Source of the DNA: Mariniphaga anaerophila
GTDB lineage: Bacteria > Bacteroidota > Bacteroidia > Bacteroidales > Prolixibacteraceae
Direction of reading: 5' to 3'
Assembly (NCBI RefSeq): GCF_900129025.1
Contig: NZ_FQUM01000001.1
Span: forward strand, 248,001 to 312,000
Length of the DNA stretch: 64,000 nt
This document shows, piece by piece, positions 34,853-47,600 of this stretch. Made by a program: the position numbers and the translations under genes. Every line of letters starts with the position of its first letter. Position 1 is the first letter of the stretch. Under the pieces are notes generated by a model. It was not told the origin of the DNA. It worked only from the letters and a program-made list of their open reading frames with translations, and did not search any database.

Positions 34853-35359
34853 ATGGATAAAAACGAATTTACCAAAATATACCAGGCTTATTTTGAACCG
34901 CTGTGTTTGTATGCATTTCGCTTTTTCCCCGAAGAAGGCGAAGCCACAGAAATTGTTCAGGAAGTAATGCTTCGGATATGGGAAAAACGGAATACGCTTC
35001 CGCCAGTCCAGTCCATCGAAAAATACCTTTATCGTTCAGTCTACAACGGCTGTGTAAACAGGCTCGAAAAGCTGAAGGTACAGAACAAATACATAAACTA
35101 TTCGCGGGTACGATTGCTGGAGATTGAGCTTGAAAATTTTGACGATACTTTTTATCAGTGGGAAATTCGGGAAAAAATTGATAATGAAGTGAAAAAATTC
35201 ACTCCGCAGGTAAAAAAGATTTTTGAAATGCGCTATTTAGACAGCATGAAATACAAGGAGATAGCCAATGAATTAGGCATTTCGGAAAGAACTGTAGAGA
35301 CACATTTGCAGAAAGCGACAAAAACGCTTAGAGAAAAACTGAGAAAATTATTTCAATAA
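34853..35359 (+). CDS. ECF RNA polymerase sigma factor (FecI-like)
   Basis: 168 residues. Region 2 at about 8-75 (YQAYFEPLCLYAFRFFPEEG, AEIVQEVMLRIWEK) and region 4 at about 115-165 (MRYLDSMKYKEIANELGISE then RTVETHLQKATKTLREKL with the HTH). It matches the Bacteroidota sigma-70 family 1 that pairs with FecR anti-sigma factors. The FecR gene follows after 43 bases, so this controls the three-gene unit or a distant target in response to an outer-membrane signal. Confidence 0.92.
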   Translation: MDKNEFTKIYQAYFEPLCLYAFRFFPEEGEATEIVQEVMLRIWEKRNTLPPVQSIEKYLYRSVYNGCVNRLEKLKVQNKYINYSRVRLLEIELENFDDTFYQWEIREKIDNEVKKFTPQVKKIFEMRYLDSMKYKEIANELGISERTVETHLQKATKTLREKLRKLFQ

Positions 35360-35402
35360 ATGAGTGGGAAAACTTACTTTAAAACTGTCTTATGAGTAAC
35401 CG

Positions 35403-36380
35403 ATGGTAGATTATAACGAACATATCGATTTTCTGATACTCCAGTACTCCAAAGGGATAATCAGCCCCGAGGGAACAGAAGAGCTTTTGTTGTGGGTTGA
35501 AAAAAACAGCACACATAAAATATACTTTAAAGAACAGCTTGCTGTTTTACGGGCTGTAAACCCCTCGCCTGCCCAATTTGCAGATGCATCAGGCAGCCTG
35601 GCTGAATTTCAGAAAATAAACAAACGAACCCATCGAATTACCAGTATAAAAAGAGCTGTGGCCATTGCGGCGTCGATTGCTCTGATAGCTGTTCTGGCAA
35701 ACTTTTTCTTCAACCAGCAGGAAGATATTCAGACTAAAACGGTGCATTACACGGCGCGTGATTCTAATCTGACAATTCAGCTCGAAGACAAAACCCAAAT
35801 AACACTCAGCAAAAATTCGGAACTCGAAAAACCCGAACAGTTCGACGATAATTTCAGAACCGTTAGTCTGTCTGGAAAAGCATTTTTTGATGTTACAGCA
35901 GATGCCAGCCGGCCATTTACAGTTGATTGTGGCGATATCAATATAAAAGTACTCGGCACCAGTTTCGAGGTGGAAACAGATACGCTTGCCAACCTGGTGA
36001 GAGTTGCAGTAACCAAAGGGCTGGTTTCTGTAAACCACAAAAAATCAGAAATGCAGAAATCGGTTCCTGCTAATGTGCAGGTTGTTGTGTCTCAAAAAGG
36101 AAAGCTGATTAGAAAGTCAGAGATTGAAAGCAGTAATTTTCTGGCCTGGAAAACCGGGATTCTTGAATTTGACAATACATCAATGGCTGAAGTAGCTGAA
36201 GAATTAACCAGGATGTACGGAAAGAAAATTGTGTTCAACGATAAATACCTGGAAAGTGAAAAAATTACCACCACCGTGGATAACCAACCGTTACCTGCCG
36301 TTAAAATGGTGCTCGAAATTATTTTGAATGCAAGAATTGAAGAAAAAGAAGATACCCTTATTTTTTATGCAAAACAGTAA
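35403..36380 (+). CDS. FecR-family anti-sigma factor (DUF4974)
   Basis: 325 residues. Cytoplasmic N-terminus (about 1-80) to bind the sigma factor, one membrane helix at about 83-103 (VAIAASIALIAVLANFFF), a FecR beta-domain (LSGKAFFDVTADASRPFTVDCG ; shown only in part, VTADASRPFTVDC), and a C-terminal DUF4974 segment (LEFDNTSMAEVAEELTRMYG, then VDNQPLPAVKMVLEI). It holds the ECF sigma until signalled. Its last 14 bases overlap the next gene. Confidence 0.92.
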   Translation: MVDYNEHIDFLILQYSKGIISPEGTEELLLWVEKNSTHKIYFKEQLAVLRAVNPSPAQFADASGSLAEFQKINKRTHRITSIKRAVAIAASIALIAVLANFFFNQQEDIQTKTVHYTARDSNLTIQLEDKTQITLSKNSELEKPEQFDDNFRTVSLSGKAFFDVTADASRPFTVDCGDINIKVLGTSFEVETDTLANLVRVAVTKGLVSVNHKKSEMQKSVPANVQVVVSQKGKLIRKSEIESSNFLAWKTGILEFDNTSMAEVAEELTRMYGKKIVFNDKYLESEKITTTVDNQPLPAVKMVLEIILNARIEEKEDTLIFYAKQ

Positions 36381-37692
36381 TTTTATCAGATACTTTTTGA
36401 TTATTGCATTTGTGTTTTTTCTGCAAGGTGTTATTGCACAGCCTCAAAACGAAGTTTTGCAAACCGATGTTACTATCCGGATTCAAAAAAAAACATTCGG
36501 TAAATTAATTGATGAGATTGAGCAAAAAGCGAAAGTCACCTTTTCGTACAACAACTCAACCATAAACTCAGACAGTGTTATCAGCGTACTCATTTTTAAC
36601 GGCAAGCTGGAAGACGTATTAAAAAGCATTTTACCGGAGAACACGTCATTCACCCTCAATTCAAACAATATTATTTTGTATCGCACCCCAAGCAACGGGC
36701 AGAAAAAGGCAAAAAACAAAGAGCAACCCAAAGTACTGCGCGATGCTAAAAAGGAGGAAACAGCAATAAATGAAAGTAAAAAGGAAAAAAAAGACAAGCC
36801 AGCATCCATACCAATAATTCAAATTGAACCATATATTTTTACCGGATTGGAGGTGCCGGCAACACTGAATCAGGACACGCTGTTGCAAATTAATCTGGCT
36901 CCTGCTCAGAAAGGGTTGGAAGGAAACGAGAAACGAATGTCAAGCTCTCTAAGAAGGAAAAACAAGCGAACGTTTCAGTCGGGCATATTCAGAAATAACA
37001 CCAATTACTTTAGCTTTCCGGGAAGACGAATAGTGGAATATTCGGTTGCCCCCTTCTATCAAATCATAAATGAATCTGCAAAATACAACCACTTTGGAGC
37101 AGGAGAAAGCAGTGCCGAAGTCAAAAGTATTATTACAGGATCAGAAGAAATGTTATTGTCGTCGCGGGCAGGAATAACGGCATCAGTAAGCATTAACCAG
37201 TTAAAGTTCACCACCGGGTTAGCGCTTCAAAAAAGCAACGAAAGTTATAATTACTCATCTCTTGATACCGTATCCTCCGAATTGCTTTTTATTCCCGATA
37301 CTGCCAGTTTTCCCAGGGTCGGTAAAAACCATTATCAGTATTTGTCAATTCCTTTGCTGGTTGGGTACAGCGGACAATTAACCCGTACTATTAGCATTGG
37401 CGGAAACATTGGAATCTGGGGTAATTTTTTAAATAGCCGGGACGGATATTATATCGACTTAAGCTCTGAGCCGCCCCACCAAATAAAGAATTTAAAAGAT
37501 GCTCCGCTAAATAAATTCAAAATGGATGTGGTTGCAGATATTTCGCTGGAATACAAAATATTCAGAAAAACGTCAATCTCTTTTTCAACTTCATACATGC
37601 ACCCCACCGGTTCTGTTTTTAACAACGAATATCCTGTTTCAAAATCTAAATCTGCTTTTGGATATTCTTTTGCATTGATCCAAAAATTTTAA
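36367..37692 (+). CDS. STN-domain protein with C-terminal outer-membrane barrel
   Basis: 441 residues from the ATG at 36367, which overlaps the FecR stop by 14 bases; an earlier in-frame start would lie deeper within fecR. Signal peptide 1-25 (ending GVIAQPQ), an STN (secretin/TonB short N-terminal) domain at about 33-100 (KKTFGKLIDEIEQKAKVTFS, FNGKLEDVLKSILPE), a Lys/Glu-rich linker about 105-140, and from about 200 a beta-barrel region in the style of PorT/OmpW-like proteins (SRAGITASVSINQLKFTTGL ... KSAFGYSFALIQKF). In the usual FecI/FecR loci this position holds a large TonB receptor. The STN domain could talk to FecR, so this is a candidate signal receptor. Confidence 0.72.
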   Translation: MQNSNFIRYFLIIAFVFFLQGVIAQPQNEVLQTDVTIRIQKKTFGKLIDEIEQKAKVTFSYNNSTINSDSVISVLIFNGKLEDVLKSILPENTSFTLNSNNIILYRTPSNGQKKAKNKEQPKVLRDAKKEETAINESKKEKKDKPASIPIIQIEPYIFTGLEVPATLNQDTLLQINLAPAQKGLEGNEKRMSSSLRRKNKRTFQSGIFRNNTNYFSFPGRRIVEYSVAPFYQIINESAKYNHFGAGESSAEVKSIITGSEEMLLSSRAGITASVSINQLKFTTGLALQKSNESYNYSSLDTVSSELLFIPDTASFPRVGKNHYQYLSIPLLVGYSGQLTRTISIGGNIGIWGNFLNSRDGYYIDLSSEPPHQIKNLKDAPLNKFKMDVVADISLEYKIFRKTSISFSTSYMHPTGSVFNNEYPVSKSKSAFGYSFALIQKF

Positions 37693-37812
37693 TTTTTTGC
37701 GATTTTATAGAATTTTGATTTTCTGCACTTTAAGTCTTTCCCTTCAATTTATTTCGAAATAATTTGAAAAAAATACTCCGTACCTTTTCCCCGGAACCTG
37801 TCTTATTGATAT

Positions 37813-38607
37813 ATGCAAAACAGAATAAGTATGGGTTTTATAAAAACAGCAGAAAGAGTATCGTTAGCTCCGTCGGATAACTATGTGTACCAGCGGTCGT
37901 TGCTGGCTTATAAAGAAGCGGCGGCAAGAGTACATGGCAACGTACTCGAGATTGGAACAGGAAGTGGATACGGCATTCGGGAGATTGCTCCAAAAGCCGC
38001 AGAATTCTGGACTCTCGATAAACATTATATTTCGATAAACTATAAAAAATACAGCAATACCCGATTTATTAAAAACAAGGTACCGCCGTTGACCAATATT
38101 CCCGATAACTATTTCGATTTTGTTATTTGTTTTCAGGTGATAGAACACATAAAAGACGCCGAATTTATGCTAAGCGAAATAAGCAGAGTTCTGAAAAGCA
38201 CCGGAAAATTGATTATTTCAACGCCCAACATCAAAATGTCGCTAACCAGAAACCCATGGCATGTAAAAGAATATACCGGGCAGGAATTTCATTCGATTTT
38301 ATTGCAGACATTCAAAAAGGTAGAAGCAAAAGGAATTCAGGGCAACGGGAACGTGGTTTCTTATTATGAGAAAAACAAAAAAGCAGTTCAAAAAATCCTC
38401 AAGTTTGATGTGTTGGGGTTAAATCGCTTGCTTCCCAACTGGGTGCTAAAAATCCCCTACGATTTAATGAATCGGCTCAACAGGGTACTATTATTACGTA
38501 AGAACAAAAAACTGACATCGTCGATTACAATAGATGACTATTTCTTCTCGGATGTTACAGAAGAGTGTTTGGATTTATATTTTATTGCACAAAAAACACA
38601 CTTTTAA
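37813..38607 (+). CDS. Class I SAM-dependent methyltransferase
   Basis: 264 residues. SAM motif I VLEIGTGSGYGIREI at about 44-58, acidic motif II in FWTLDKHYIS, and motif post-I NYFDFVICFQVIEHIKDAEF, followed by LKSTGKLIISTPN. The UbiE/Methyltransf_11 type fold is clear; the substrate is not. It follows the ECF/FecR/STN unit by 120 bases on the same strand but has no clear promoter of its own. Confidence 0.85.
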   Translation: MQNRISMGFIKTAERVSLAPSDNYVYQRSLLAYKEAAARVHGNVLEIGTGSGYGIREIAPKAAEFWTLDKHYISINYKKYSNTRFIKNKVPPLTNIPDNYFDFVICFQVIEHIKDAEFMLSEISRVLKSTGKLIISTPNIKMSLTRNPWHVKEYTGQEFHSILLQTFKKVEAKGIQGNGNVVSYYEKNKKAVQKILKFDVLGLNRLLPNWVLKIPYDLMNRLNRVLLLRKNKKLTSSITIDDYFFSDVTEECLDLYFIAQKTHF

Positions 38608-38647
38608 AACCGGAAAATCGATGAAGGTTATTGCGCCCGAAAAAAGG

Positions 38648-39292
38648 TTAAAAATCCAGGCTCAGGTTCATTCCAACAACATCTGAAGTGTTCCAGAAAT
38701 CCAGTTCTTTGCTTTTTTCGAGAACATAGTAAAACCTCATTTCGAAGATTCTGCTGCATTTAAGTTTTGTTCCGGCATACAACCTTGCAATATGCAGGTT
38801 CTCGTCGTTAAACTTAATAAAACCTTCCTCTGCTGCATAAATTATAAGTCGCGGTGTAACAAATGGTGGCAATTCAACTGAAAACATCTGGCGGTATCTG
38901 AAATGGTCGTCAACGTGCTTAAACATTCTGTACTCAAACCGGTTTGAAAAACCAAAACCCAGCCGACCCAGTTTTTTCGAGATATCACCGAAAACCATTG
39001 GCCTGTTTTCCTGAAGCCAGCCGTAATCTTTTCGAATCATCAGAATTCGTCCTGCAACGCCTGCTTCAAACCAGGGATTAATACTTCGCTTGATTGTCAC
39101 GTCGCCCAATTTCAAATCGATGTTTCCGGAATGTGGTGTGAAATGAACTTTTTCGGTTACGCCAATTTTTGTTTTTTCTGAAAGTGCAACTTGCACCCTG
39201 TTTAAATTCCATAATTGAAATATTCGTTCCTGAGCTGAAACAGAAAACAGAACCGGGAGTAAAACCAGCAAAATGATTAGCCTCTTGGTCAT
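38648..39292 (-). CDS. DUF2490 outer-membrane protein
   Basis: 214 residues. Signal peptide 1-20 (ending FSVSAQER), then alternating beta-strands typical of DUF2490: WNLNRVQVALSEKTKIGV, RFGFSNRFEYRMF-like segment (LGFGFSNRFEYRMF), RYRQMFSVELP, and a terminal aromatic strand MNLSLDF. It probably forms a small outer-membrane barrel; function unknown. It lies downstream of the yidC terminator on the same strand. Confidence 0.8.
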   Translation of the reverse strand: MTKRLIILLVLLPVLFSVSAQERIFQLWNLNRVQVALSEKTKIGVTEKVHFTPHSGNIDLKLGDVTIKRSINPWFEAGVAGRILMIRKDYGWLQENRPMVFGDISKKLGRLGFGFSNRFEYRMFKHVDDHFRYRQMFSVELPPFVTPRLIIYAAEEGFIKFNDENLHIARLYAGTKLKCSRIFEMRFYYVLEKSKELDFWNTSDVVGMNLSLDF

Positions 39293-39301
39293 GGACTAAA
39301 A

Positions 39302-39336
39302 ATAAAAAAAAGCCGGAAAAAATTATTCTCCGGCTT
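39302..39336 (-). terminator. Terminator of the pyrG-yidC operon
   Basis: AAGCCGG / CCGGCTT stem (39310-39316 and 39330-39336) with a 13-base loop; on the minus strand it is followed by TTTTTTTATT. It begins 24 bases after the yidC stop. Confidence 0.8.
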
Positions 39337-39360
39337 TAAATATATTGCTGTTTTTCGAAA

Positions 39361-42913
<3,553 letters not shown>

Positions 42914-42923
42914 TTAAAAGCCA

Positions 42924-42931
42924 CAAAATTA
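42924..42931 (-). promoter_or_regulatory. -7 promoter element of pyrG
   Basis: TAATTTTG on the minus strand, 28 bases before the start at 42895. No clear -33 partner. Confidence 0.45.
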
Positions 42932-43366
42932 ATTAATAAAACTTATCTGAAAACTAAACCAACCTGAAATTGACCTTTTCCGAAATAAAATAATACAGAA
43001 CCATATCTCTATTTAACAATAATCAACTCGTTTTCTTTGAAATAAATGAAAAATGTTCGCATCTATAGCAAGAAATTTCCATTTATGGAGAGCATTTAAA
43101 GCATTCTATTTCTATATCGAAACTCATAAGGTGCAGTTGGACAGTAAAAAACAAGTTATATTGGATAAGAAATAGCCGTCAAAGAGATTCATGAAATAAA
43201 TTGCGAATAATATTTACCAGTGGAACTTCTTTTCTGTTTACAAATAAACAATATTGTTAACTTTTGTGAAATACACGGAATTTACAAAAGTACACTCGCT
43301 TGGTGACCAGCAACTTAAAGTCAACTTATACTAAATATTCCCTTTAACACATCCCTTTAATACCAC

Positions 43367-43403
43367 AAAAAAAGCTGCCTGCATTTCTGCAAACAGCTTT
43401 TTT
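43367..43403 (-). terminator. Terminator of the E1-flavodoxin unit
   Basis: AAAAAAGCTG / CAGCTTTTTT 10-bp stem with an inner TGCA-TTTC-TGCA stem, T-run on both strands. It follows the flavodoxin stop at 43439 by about 35 bases. Confidence 0.8.
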
Positions 43404-43438
43404 GAGACTTGCTATATCAAAAATTCAAACAATACATT

Positions 43439-43948
43439 TCAACTAAACTCTTGTTTCAACTGCTCCACCCAGTTTTTAACACGTCCTGCGGTCATTCGAG
43501 CCTGGTTTTCCTGATCAACCAGAAGTCCCACAAATACATTACCCCGCTGAGCTTTCGATGATTCAAAAGTGTATCCTTCAACAGAAGTGCTTCCTACTAA
43601 ACTACCTCCACATTCTTCAATAATTTCGGCCAGAATACCAATTGCATCGCAAAAATTCTCGGAATACCCTTTCTGATCTCCCAGCCCAAAAATCGCGAAC
43701 TTTTTTCCTTTTAAATCCATTTCTTCCAAATCAGGAACAAATTCATCCCAGTAATTAGGCAATTCGCCGTCGAACCAGGTAGGCGCGCTCAAAATAAAAT
43801 AATCATATTTTTCGAGAACCTCCTTTGAAAGCTCTTCTGCATTAACTGCCTCGATACCTTCTTTTCCCCAGGCATCAATAATTTTCTCAGAAACCTTTTT
43901 TGATTTCTGGGTGTGAAAACTGTATATAATTGCTGTTTTCTTACTCAT
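43439..43948 (-). CDS. Flavodoxin
   Basis: 169 residues, long-chain flavodoxin size. FMN phosphate loop SFHTQKSKKV at about 10-19 (FldA-type fold), SAPTWFDGELPNYWDEF with the ring-stacking Trp at about 58, and FGLGDQKGYSENFCDA with the second aromatic. It is a low-potential one-electron carrier. It lies 12 bases after the fused E1 gene, so electron transfer linked to 2-oxo acid oxidation is a possible but unproven connection. Confidence 0.92.
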   Translation of the reverse strand: MSKKTAIIYSFHTQKSKKVSEKIIDAWGKEGIEAVNAEELSKEVLEKYDYFILSAPTWFDGELPNYWDEFVPDLEEMDLKGKKFAIFGLGDQKGYSENFCDAIGILAEIIEECGGSLVGSTSVEGYTFESSKAQRGNVFVGLLVDQENQARMTAGRVKNWVEQLKQEFS

Positions 43949-43960
43949 CTCCGATAATTT

Positions 43961-46009
43961 TTAGTACGACATTAAATCTTTTGCAGCATCGTAAATACGC
44001 TTCATATCAGGTAAAATTGCGCGTTCCAGAATAACATTAAACCCGACTGGCGTATACGTTGACCCCACACGTTTAACAGGGGCATCGAGGTATTCAAAAG
44101 CTTTTTCGGTGATTAAGGCACTCAATTCTCCGCCATACCCGCCAAACACTTTGTCTTCGTGTGCAACAAGTACTTTGTTCGTCTTTTTTACCGATTTAAG
44201 AATGGTTTCTTCGTCAAGCGGCACAAGCGAGCGTAAATCAATAACTTCTACACTGTAACCCTCTTGCTCCAGCTTTTCTGCTGCTTCGAGGCTCAGGTGA
44301 GTTGCATTCCCGTAGGTAAGCACAGTAAGGTCTTTTCCTTCCTTTCTGATGCGCGCTTTGCCAAATGGCACTTCAAAGTCATCGGGTACAACAGTTGCTG
44401 CTTTCGGACTTTGATACAGCGATTTTGGTTCCATAAACATTGTTGGCCCTTTGGAGCGAATAGCTGTTCTCAATAATCCTGCTGCATCGTCAGCAAAAGA
44501 AGGGTAAACAATTCGGACACCCGGTATTGAAACAAGAGAACCTTCAATGGTTTGAGAGTGATACAAACCACCTCCGATATATCCTCCCGAGGCCAGGCGA
44601 ATGGTCACATTTGGAGTAAACTGACCGTTCGATCGCCAGTAGTCGTGACTACATTCCACATACTGTTCCATGGCCGGCCAAAAGTAATCGGCAAACTCCG
44701 CTCCTTCAATTACAATCCTGATTTTCTCATCATAACGCGACATTCCATTGGCCGTTCCCACTATAAAATCTTCGGCAATCGGTGCATTAAAAATTCGTTT
44801 TGGACCAAATTCCTGCTGCAAGCCTTTGGATACATTAAAAATTCCACCTTTATCTTTATTGGCCATATCCTGTCCCCACATAAAAGTATCAGGATTGCGG
44901 CGGAACTCAGCCTTCAATGTTTCGTTAAGCGCTGTAATCAGCTTTATCTTTTCTCCCTCTTCGTTGTGAACTCCCTCCGGGTATTTTTCAGCCGGATAAG
45001 GCTCTGGCAAAACAAAATCGTAAATCGACTCCGGATCAGGATTTGGCGCTTTCAATGCCGCCCTGTGTGCTGTTTTAATTACCAGTTTTACCTCTTCTTC
45101 AATTCCCTGAAGCTCTTCCTCTGTAAACCTTTCGTAACGCAGCAACAAACGTTTAAACTTAGCCAGAGGATCGTATTTTTCAACGTAATTCCGTTCCGAT
45201 TCACTTCTGTACAACAAATGGTCGTCGGAGTTTGAATGCGAATGAATTCTCACGCAATTGGCCTGAACAATAACCGGCTTGCTCTCTTCCATGGCAAAAC
45301 GTTTGGCCTCAATCATTGCATTCATCGAGTCAAACACGTCTTTTCCGTTGCAATGGATGATTCGGGTATTTTTGAAGCCGGTAAAATTATTAGCCACTTT
45401 ACGCTGGGCAGTCTGATCTTTTTTGGGAACCGAAATTCCATAACCATTATCCTGAATGACAAACACAACCGGAAGCTCTTCCTTGTCGGCCCCGTTGTAT
45501 GCTTCGTAAACAAAACCCTCACTTACAGATGATTCGCCCTGATTACTGAAGGAAACGGCCTTTTCTCCATAATATTTAATCGCACGGGCAGCACCCACTG
45601 CATGCAGCGTGTGGTTTCCGGTAAGCGACGAAAAATTGTGAATGTTCCATTCCGGTTTTGCAAAATGGTTCGACATGTGCCTTCCACCACTCGACAAATC
45701 AGTTGCTTTGGAAATTCCGTTCAGAATTAATTCTTCCGCGGTTAAACCGGCTGATAACGCAGTTAACATATCACGGTAGTACATAAACATGTGGTCCTTT
45801 TTCTTTTCGAAAACCTGCCCCACAGCCAGCTGAATTCCGTCGTGCCCGGCGTAAGGAGCATGATACGACCATCCGATGGCTTGTTTCAGGTAATTGGGCG
45901 CTTTATCGTCAATTGCCCTTCCGATAGACATCAACCGGAACCATTTTTCCAATGTCTCTTTATCGGTCTTTTTTATAGTATGAATCTTGGGTACTTCTAA
46001 ATCTTTCAT
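43961..46009 (-). CDS. Fused E1 alpha/beta subunit of a 2-oxo acid dehydrogenase complex
   Basis: 682 residues from the ATG at 46009 (MKDLEVPKIH); a longer frame to 46042 adds 11 unlikely residues. The N-terminal half is the E1-alpha (TPP) domain, the C-terminal half from about 360 is E1-beta (AEDFIVGTANGMSRYDEKIR, then the transketolase C domain). The canonical GDG...NN TPP/Mg motif appears as NQGESS (156-161) with QDNGYGISVP at 186-195, so the acidic metal ligand is Gln157. It would decarboxylate a 2-oxo acid, most probably branched-chain or acetoin-type, and pass the acyl group to the E2 encoded just upstream. The fusion is common in Bacteroidota. Confidence 0.88.
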   Translation of the reverse strand: MKDLEVPKIHTIKKTDKETLEKWFRLMSIGRAIDDKAPNYLKQAIGWSYHAPYAGHDGIQLAVGQVFEKKKDHMFMYYRDMLTALSAGLTAEELILNGISKATDLSSGGRHMSNHFAKPEWNIHNFSSLTGNHTLHAVGAARAIKYYGEKAVSFSNQGESSVSEGFVYEAYNGADKEELPVVFVIQDNGYGISVPKKDQTAQRKVANNFTGFKNTRIIHCNGKDVFDSMNAMIEAKRFAMEESKPVIVQANCVRIHSHSNSDDHLLYRSESERNYVEKYDPLAKFKRLLLRYERFTEEELQGIEEEVKLVIKTAHRAALKAPNPDPESIYDFVLPEPYPAEKYPEGVHNEEGEKIKLITALNETLKAEFRRNPDTFMWGQDMANKDKGGIFNVSKGLQQEFGPKRIFNAPIAEDFIVGTANGMSRYDEKIRIVIEGAEFADYFWPAMEQYVECSHDYWRSNGQFTPNVTIRLASGGYIGGGLYHSQTIEGSLVSIPGVRIVYPSFADDAAGLLRTAIRSKGPTMFMEPKSLYQSPKAATVVPDDFEVPFGKARIRKEGKDLTVLTYGNATHLSLEAAEKLEQEGYSVEVIDLRSLVPLDEETILKSVKKTNKVLVAHEDKVFGGYGGELSALITEKAFEYLDAPVKRVGSTYTPVGFNVILERAILPDMKRIYDAAKDLMSY

Positions 46010-46107
46010 ATAACTCAAATTGTTTGTTTTCAACGGTATCAAACGCTTTTTGCATGTCTCAATAACACAATAGTTTTTGCGTCATGCTTATTCAATCAAA
46101 GCCGAGA

Positions 46108-47394
46108 TTAAATCGAACGGGTGGTATCGAAATCTTCAAGGATATCAGCAATTCTTCTCAGGAAAGCACCTCCCAGTGCACCATCAATCACCCGGTGATC
46201 ATAAGACAGAGACAGGAACATTTTATGCCTGATTGCAATTGCATCTCCGGTAGGAGTTTCAATTACTGCAGGTTTCTTTTCAATGTTTCCGGTTGCAAGT
46301 ATCCCAACCTGTGGCTGGTTAATAATAGGTGTACCAATAATATTTCTGAATGAGCCGAAATTAGTGATGGTAAATGTTCCGCCCTGAATTTCGTCAGCCG
46401 ACAATTTGTTACCCCGAGCCAAATCAGCCAACCTATTCATTTCTTTGGTAAGGCCAACCAGATTTCTTTGTTCAGCATTTTTTATAACCGGTACAATTAA
46501 ATTTCCGTCGGGTTTGGCAACTGCAACGCCCACGTTAATGTTTTTCCGCAGAATAATTTTGTCGCCATCAACCGATGAATTAACCAGCGGGAACTCAGCA
46601 AGTGCGGCAGCTGTGGCTTCAATAAAGAATGGCATGAACGTAATTTTGTCGCCATATTTTTTAATAAAAGCGTCTTTGTTCTTTTTCCTCCAGAAAACTA
46701 TATCAGTTACGTCGGCTTCAACTACCGAAGTAACGTGCGGCGAAACTTGTTTAGACATCACCATGTGCTCGGCGATCAGTTTTCGAACGCGATCCATTTC
46801 AATCACTTCGTCGCCTTCATTAGCGGTTACTGTCGGAGCTGCCTTTCTTTCGGGAGTCGCAGCAGGCTTAACAACAGTGCGTTCTGGTTCCTTATTTCCC
46901 GTTTTTCGGGTTTCAATATAATCCAGAATATCTTTTTTCTGAACGCGTCCATTTGCCCCGGAACCTTCAATGTTCTCCAGCTCTTCAGCCGAAATATTTT
47001 CTTCTTTGGCAATGGTGCGTACAAGCGGAGAGTAAAAACGATTTGACATTTCCCTTGAAACGCCCTGCTTTTCTTCTTCATTTTCAATATCTAAAGATGC
47101 AGCGTCCGACTGAGTCTGCTTTTCTTCTTCTCCAGATTCACCGTCATCTTCGCCTTCGATACTCACTACTGCAACAACCTCGCCCACAGGTACCAGGCTG
47201 CCTTCTTTGTGCAGAATTTTTGAAACAACCCCTTCTACTGGAGAAGGTATTTCAGAATCTACCTTATCGGTTGCAACTTCAAAGAGCATATCATCTTCTT
47301 CGATTGTATCGCCCTCTTTCACAAACCATTTGGTTATTGTGCCTTCCTGGATACTCTCTCCCAGTTTTGGCATTACGATTTCAAATTTCGACAT
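46108..47394 (-). CDS. E2 acyltransferase of a 2-oxo acid dehydrogenase complex
   Basis: 428 residues. Lipoyl domain 1-80 with the lipoyl-Lys in EVATDKVDSEIPSP, an acidic linker, the E3-binding domain at about 119-158 (FYSPLVRTIAKEENISAEEL, GANGRVQKKDILDYIE), a Pro/Ala/Thr linker and the catalytic domain from about 195 with the catalytic His in LSYDHRVIDGALGG. It carries acyl groups from E1 to CoA. Transcribed just before the fused E1 gene (about 100 bases apart). No E3 (lipoamide dehydrogenase) gene is in the window. Confidence 0.92.
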   Translation of the reverse strand: MSKFEIVMPKLGESIQEGTITKWFVKEGDTIEEDDMLFEVATDKVDSEIPSPVEGVVSKILHKEGSLVPVGEVVAVVSIEGEDDGESGEEEKQTQSDAASLDIENEEEKQGVSREMSNRFYSPLVRTIAKEENISAEELENIEGSGANGRVQKKDILDYIETRKTGNKEPERTVVKPAATPERKAAPTVTANEGDEVIEMDRVRKLIAEHMVMSKQVSPHVTSVVEADVTDIVFWRKKNKDAFIKKYGDKITFMPFFIEATAAALAEFPLVNSSVDGDKIILRKNINVGVAVAKPDGNLIVPVIKNAEQRNLVGLTKEMNRLADLARGNKLSADEIQGGTFTITNFGSFRNIIGTPIINQPQVGILATGNIEKKPAVIETPTGDAIAIRHKMFLSLSYDHRVIDGALGGAFLRRIADILEDFDTTRSI

Positions 47395-47600
47395 ATTTTA
47401 ATGCTTTAAATATGGTTTTTTTGCTATTTTCAGTTTATTAAACACTAATAAAATTGAAATGTTCACATTGCAATTTTTTATTAATAATTCATTCACATTC
47501 TGAAATGAAAGTTTAATAAAAAGCGATAGCTAAAAAAAAGAAATTTGATTTAGTGGACGGATCGAAAAACAGATGGTGATATATATGTAAAACGCATTAT

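Noticed and set aside
43053-43175. A 40-codon plus-strand frame (RNFHLWRAFKAFYFYIETHK)
   Set aside because: Composition is plausible, but no promoter, ribosome site or known family; kept only as a remark in the gap entry.
46953-47441. A 162-codon plus-strand frame opposite the E2 gene
   Set aside because: Mirror frame of a well-supported E2 gene; no domain and no promoter.
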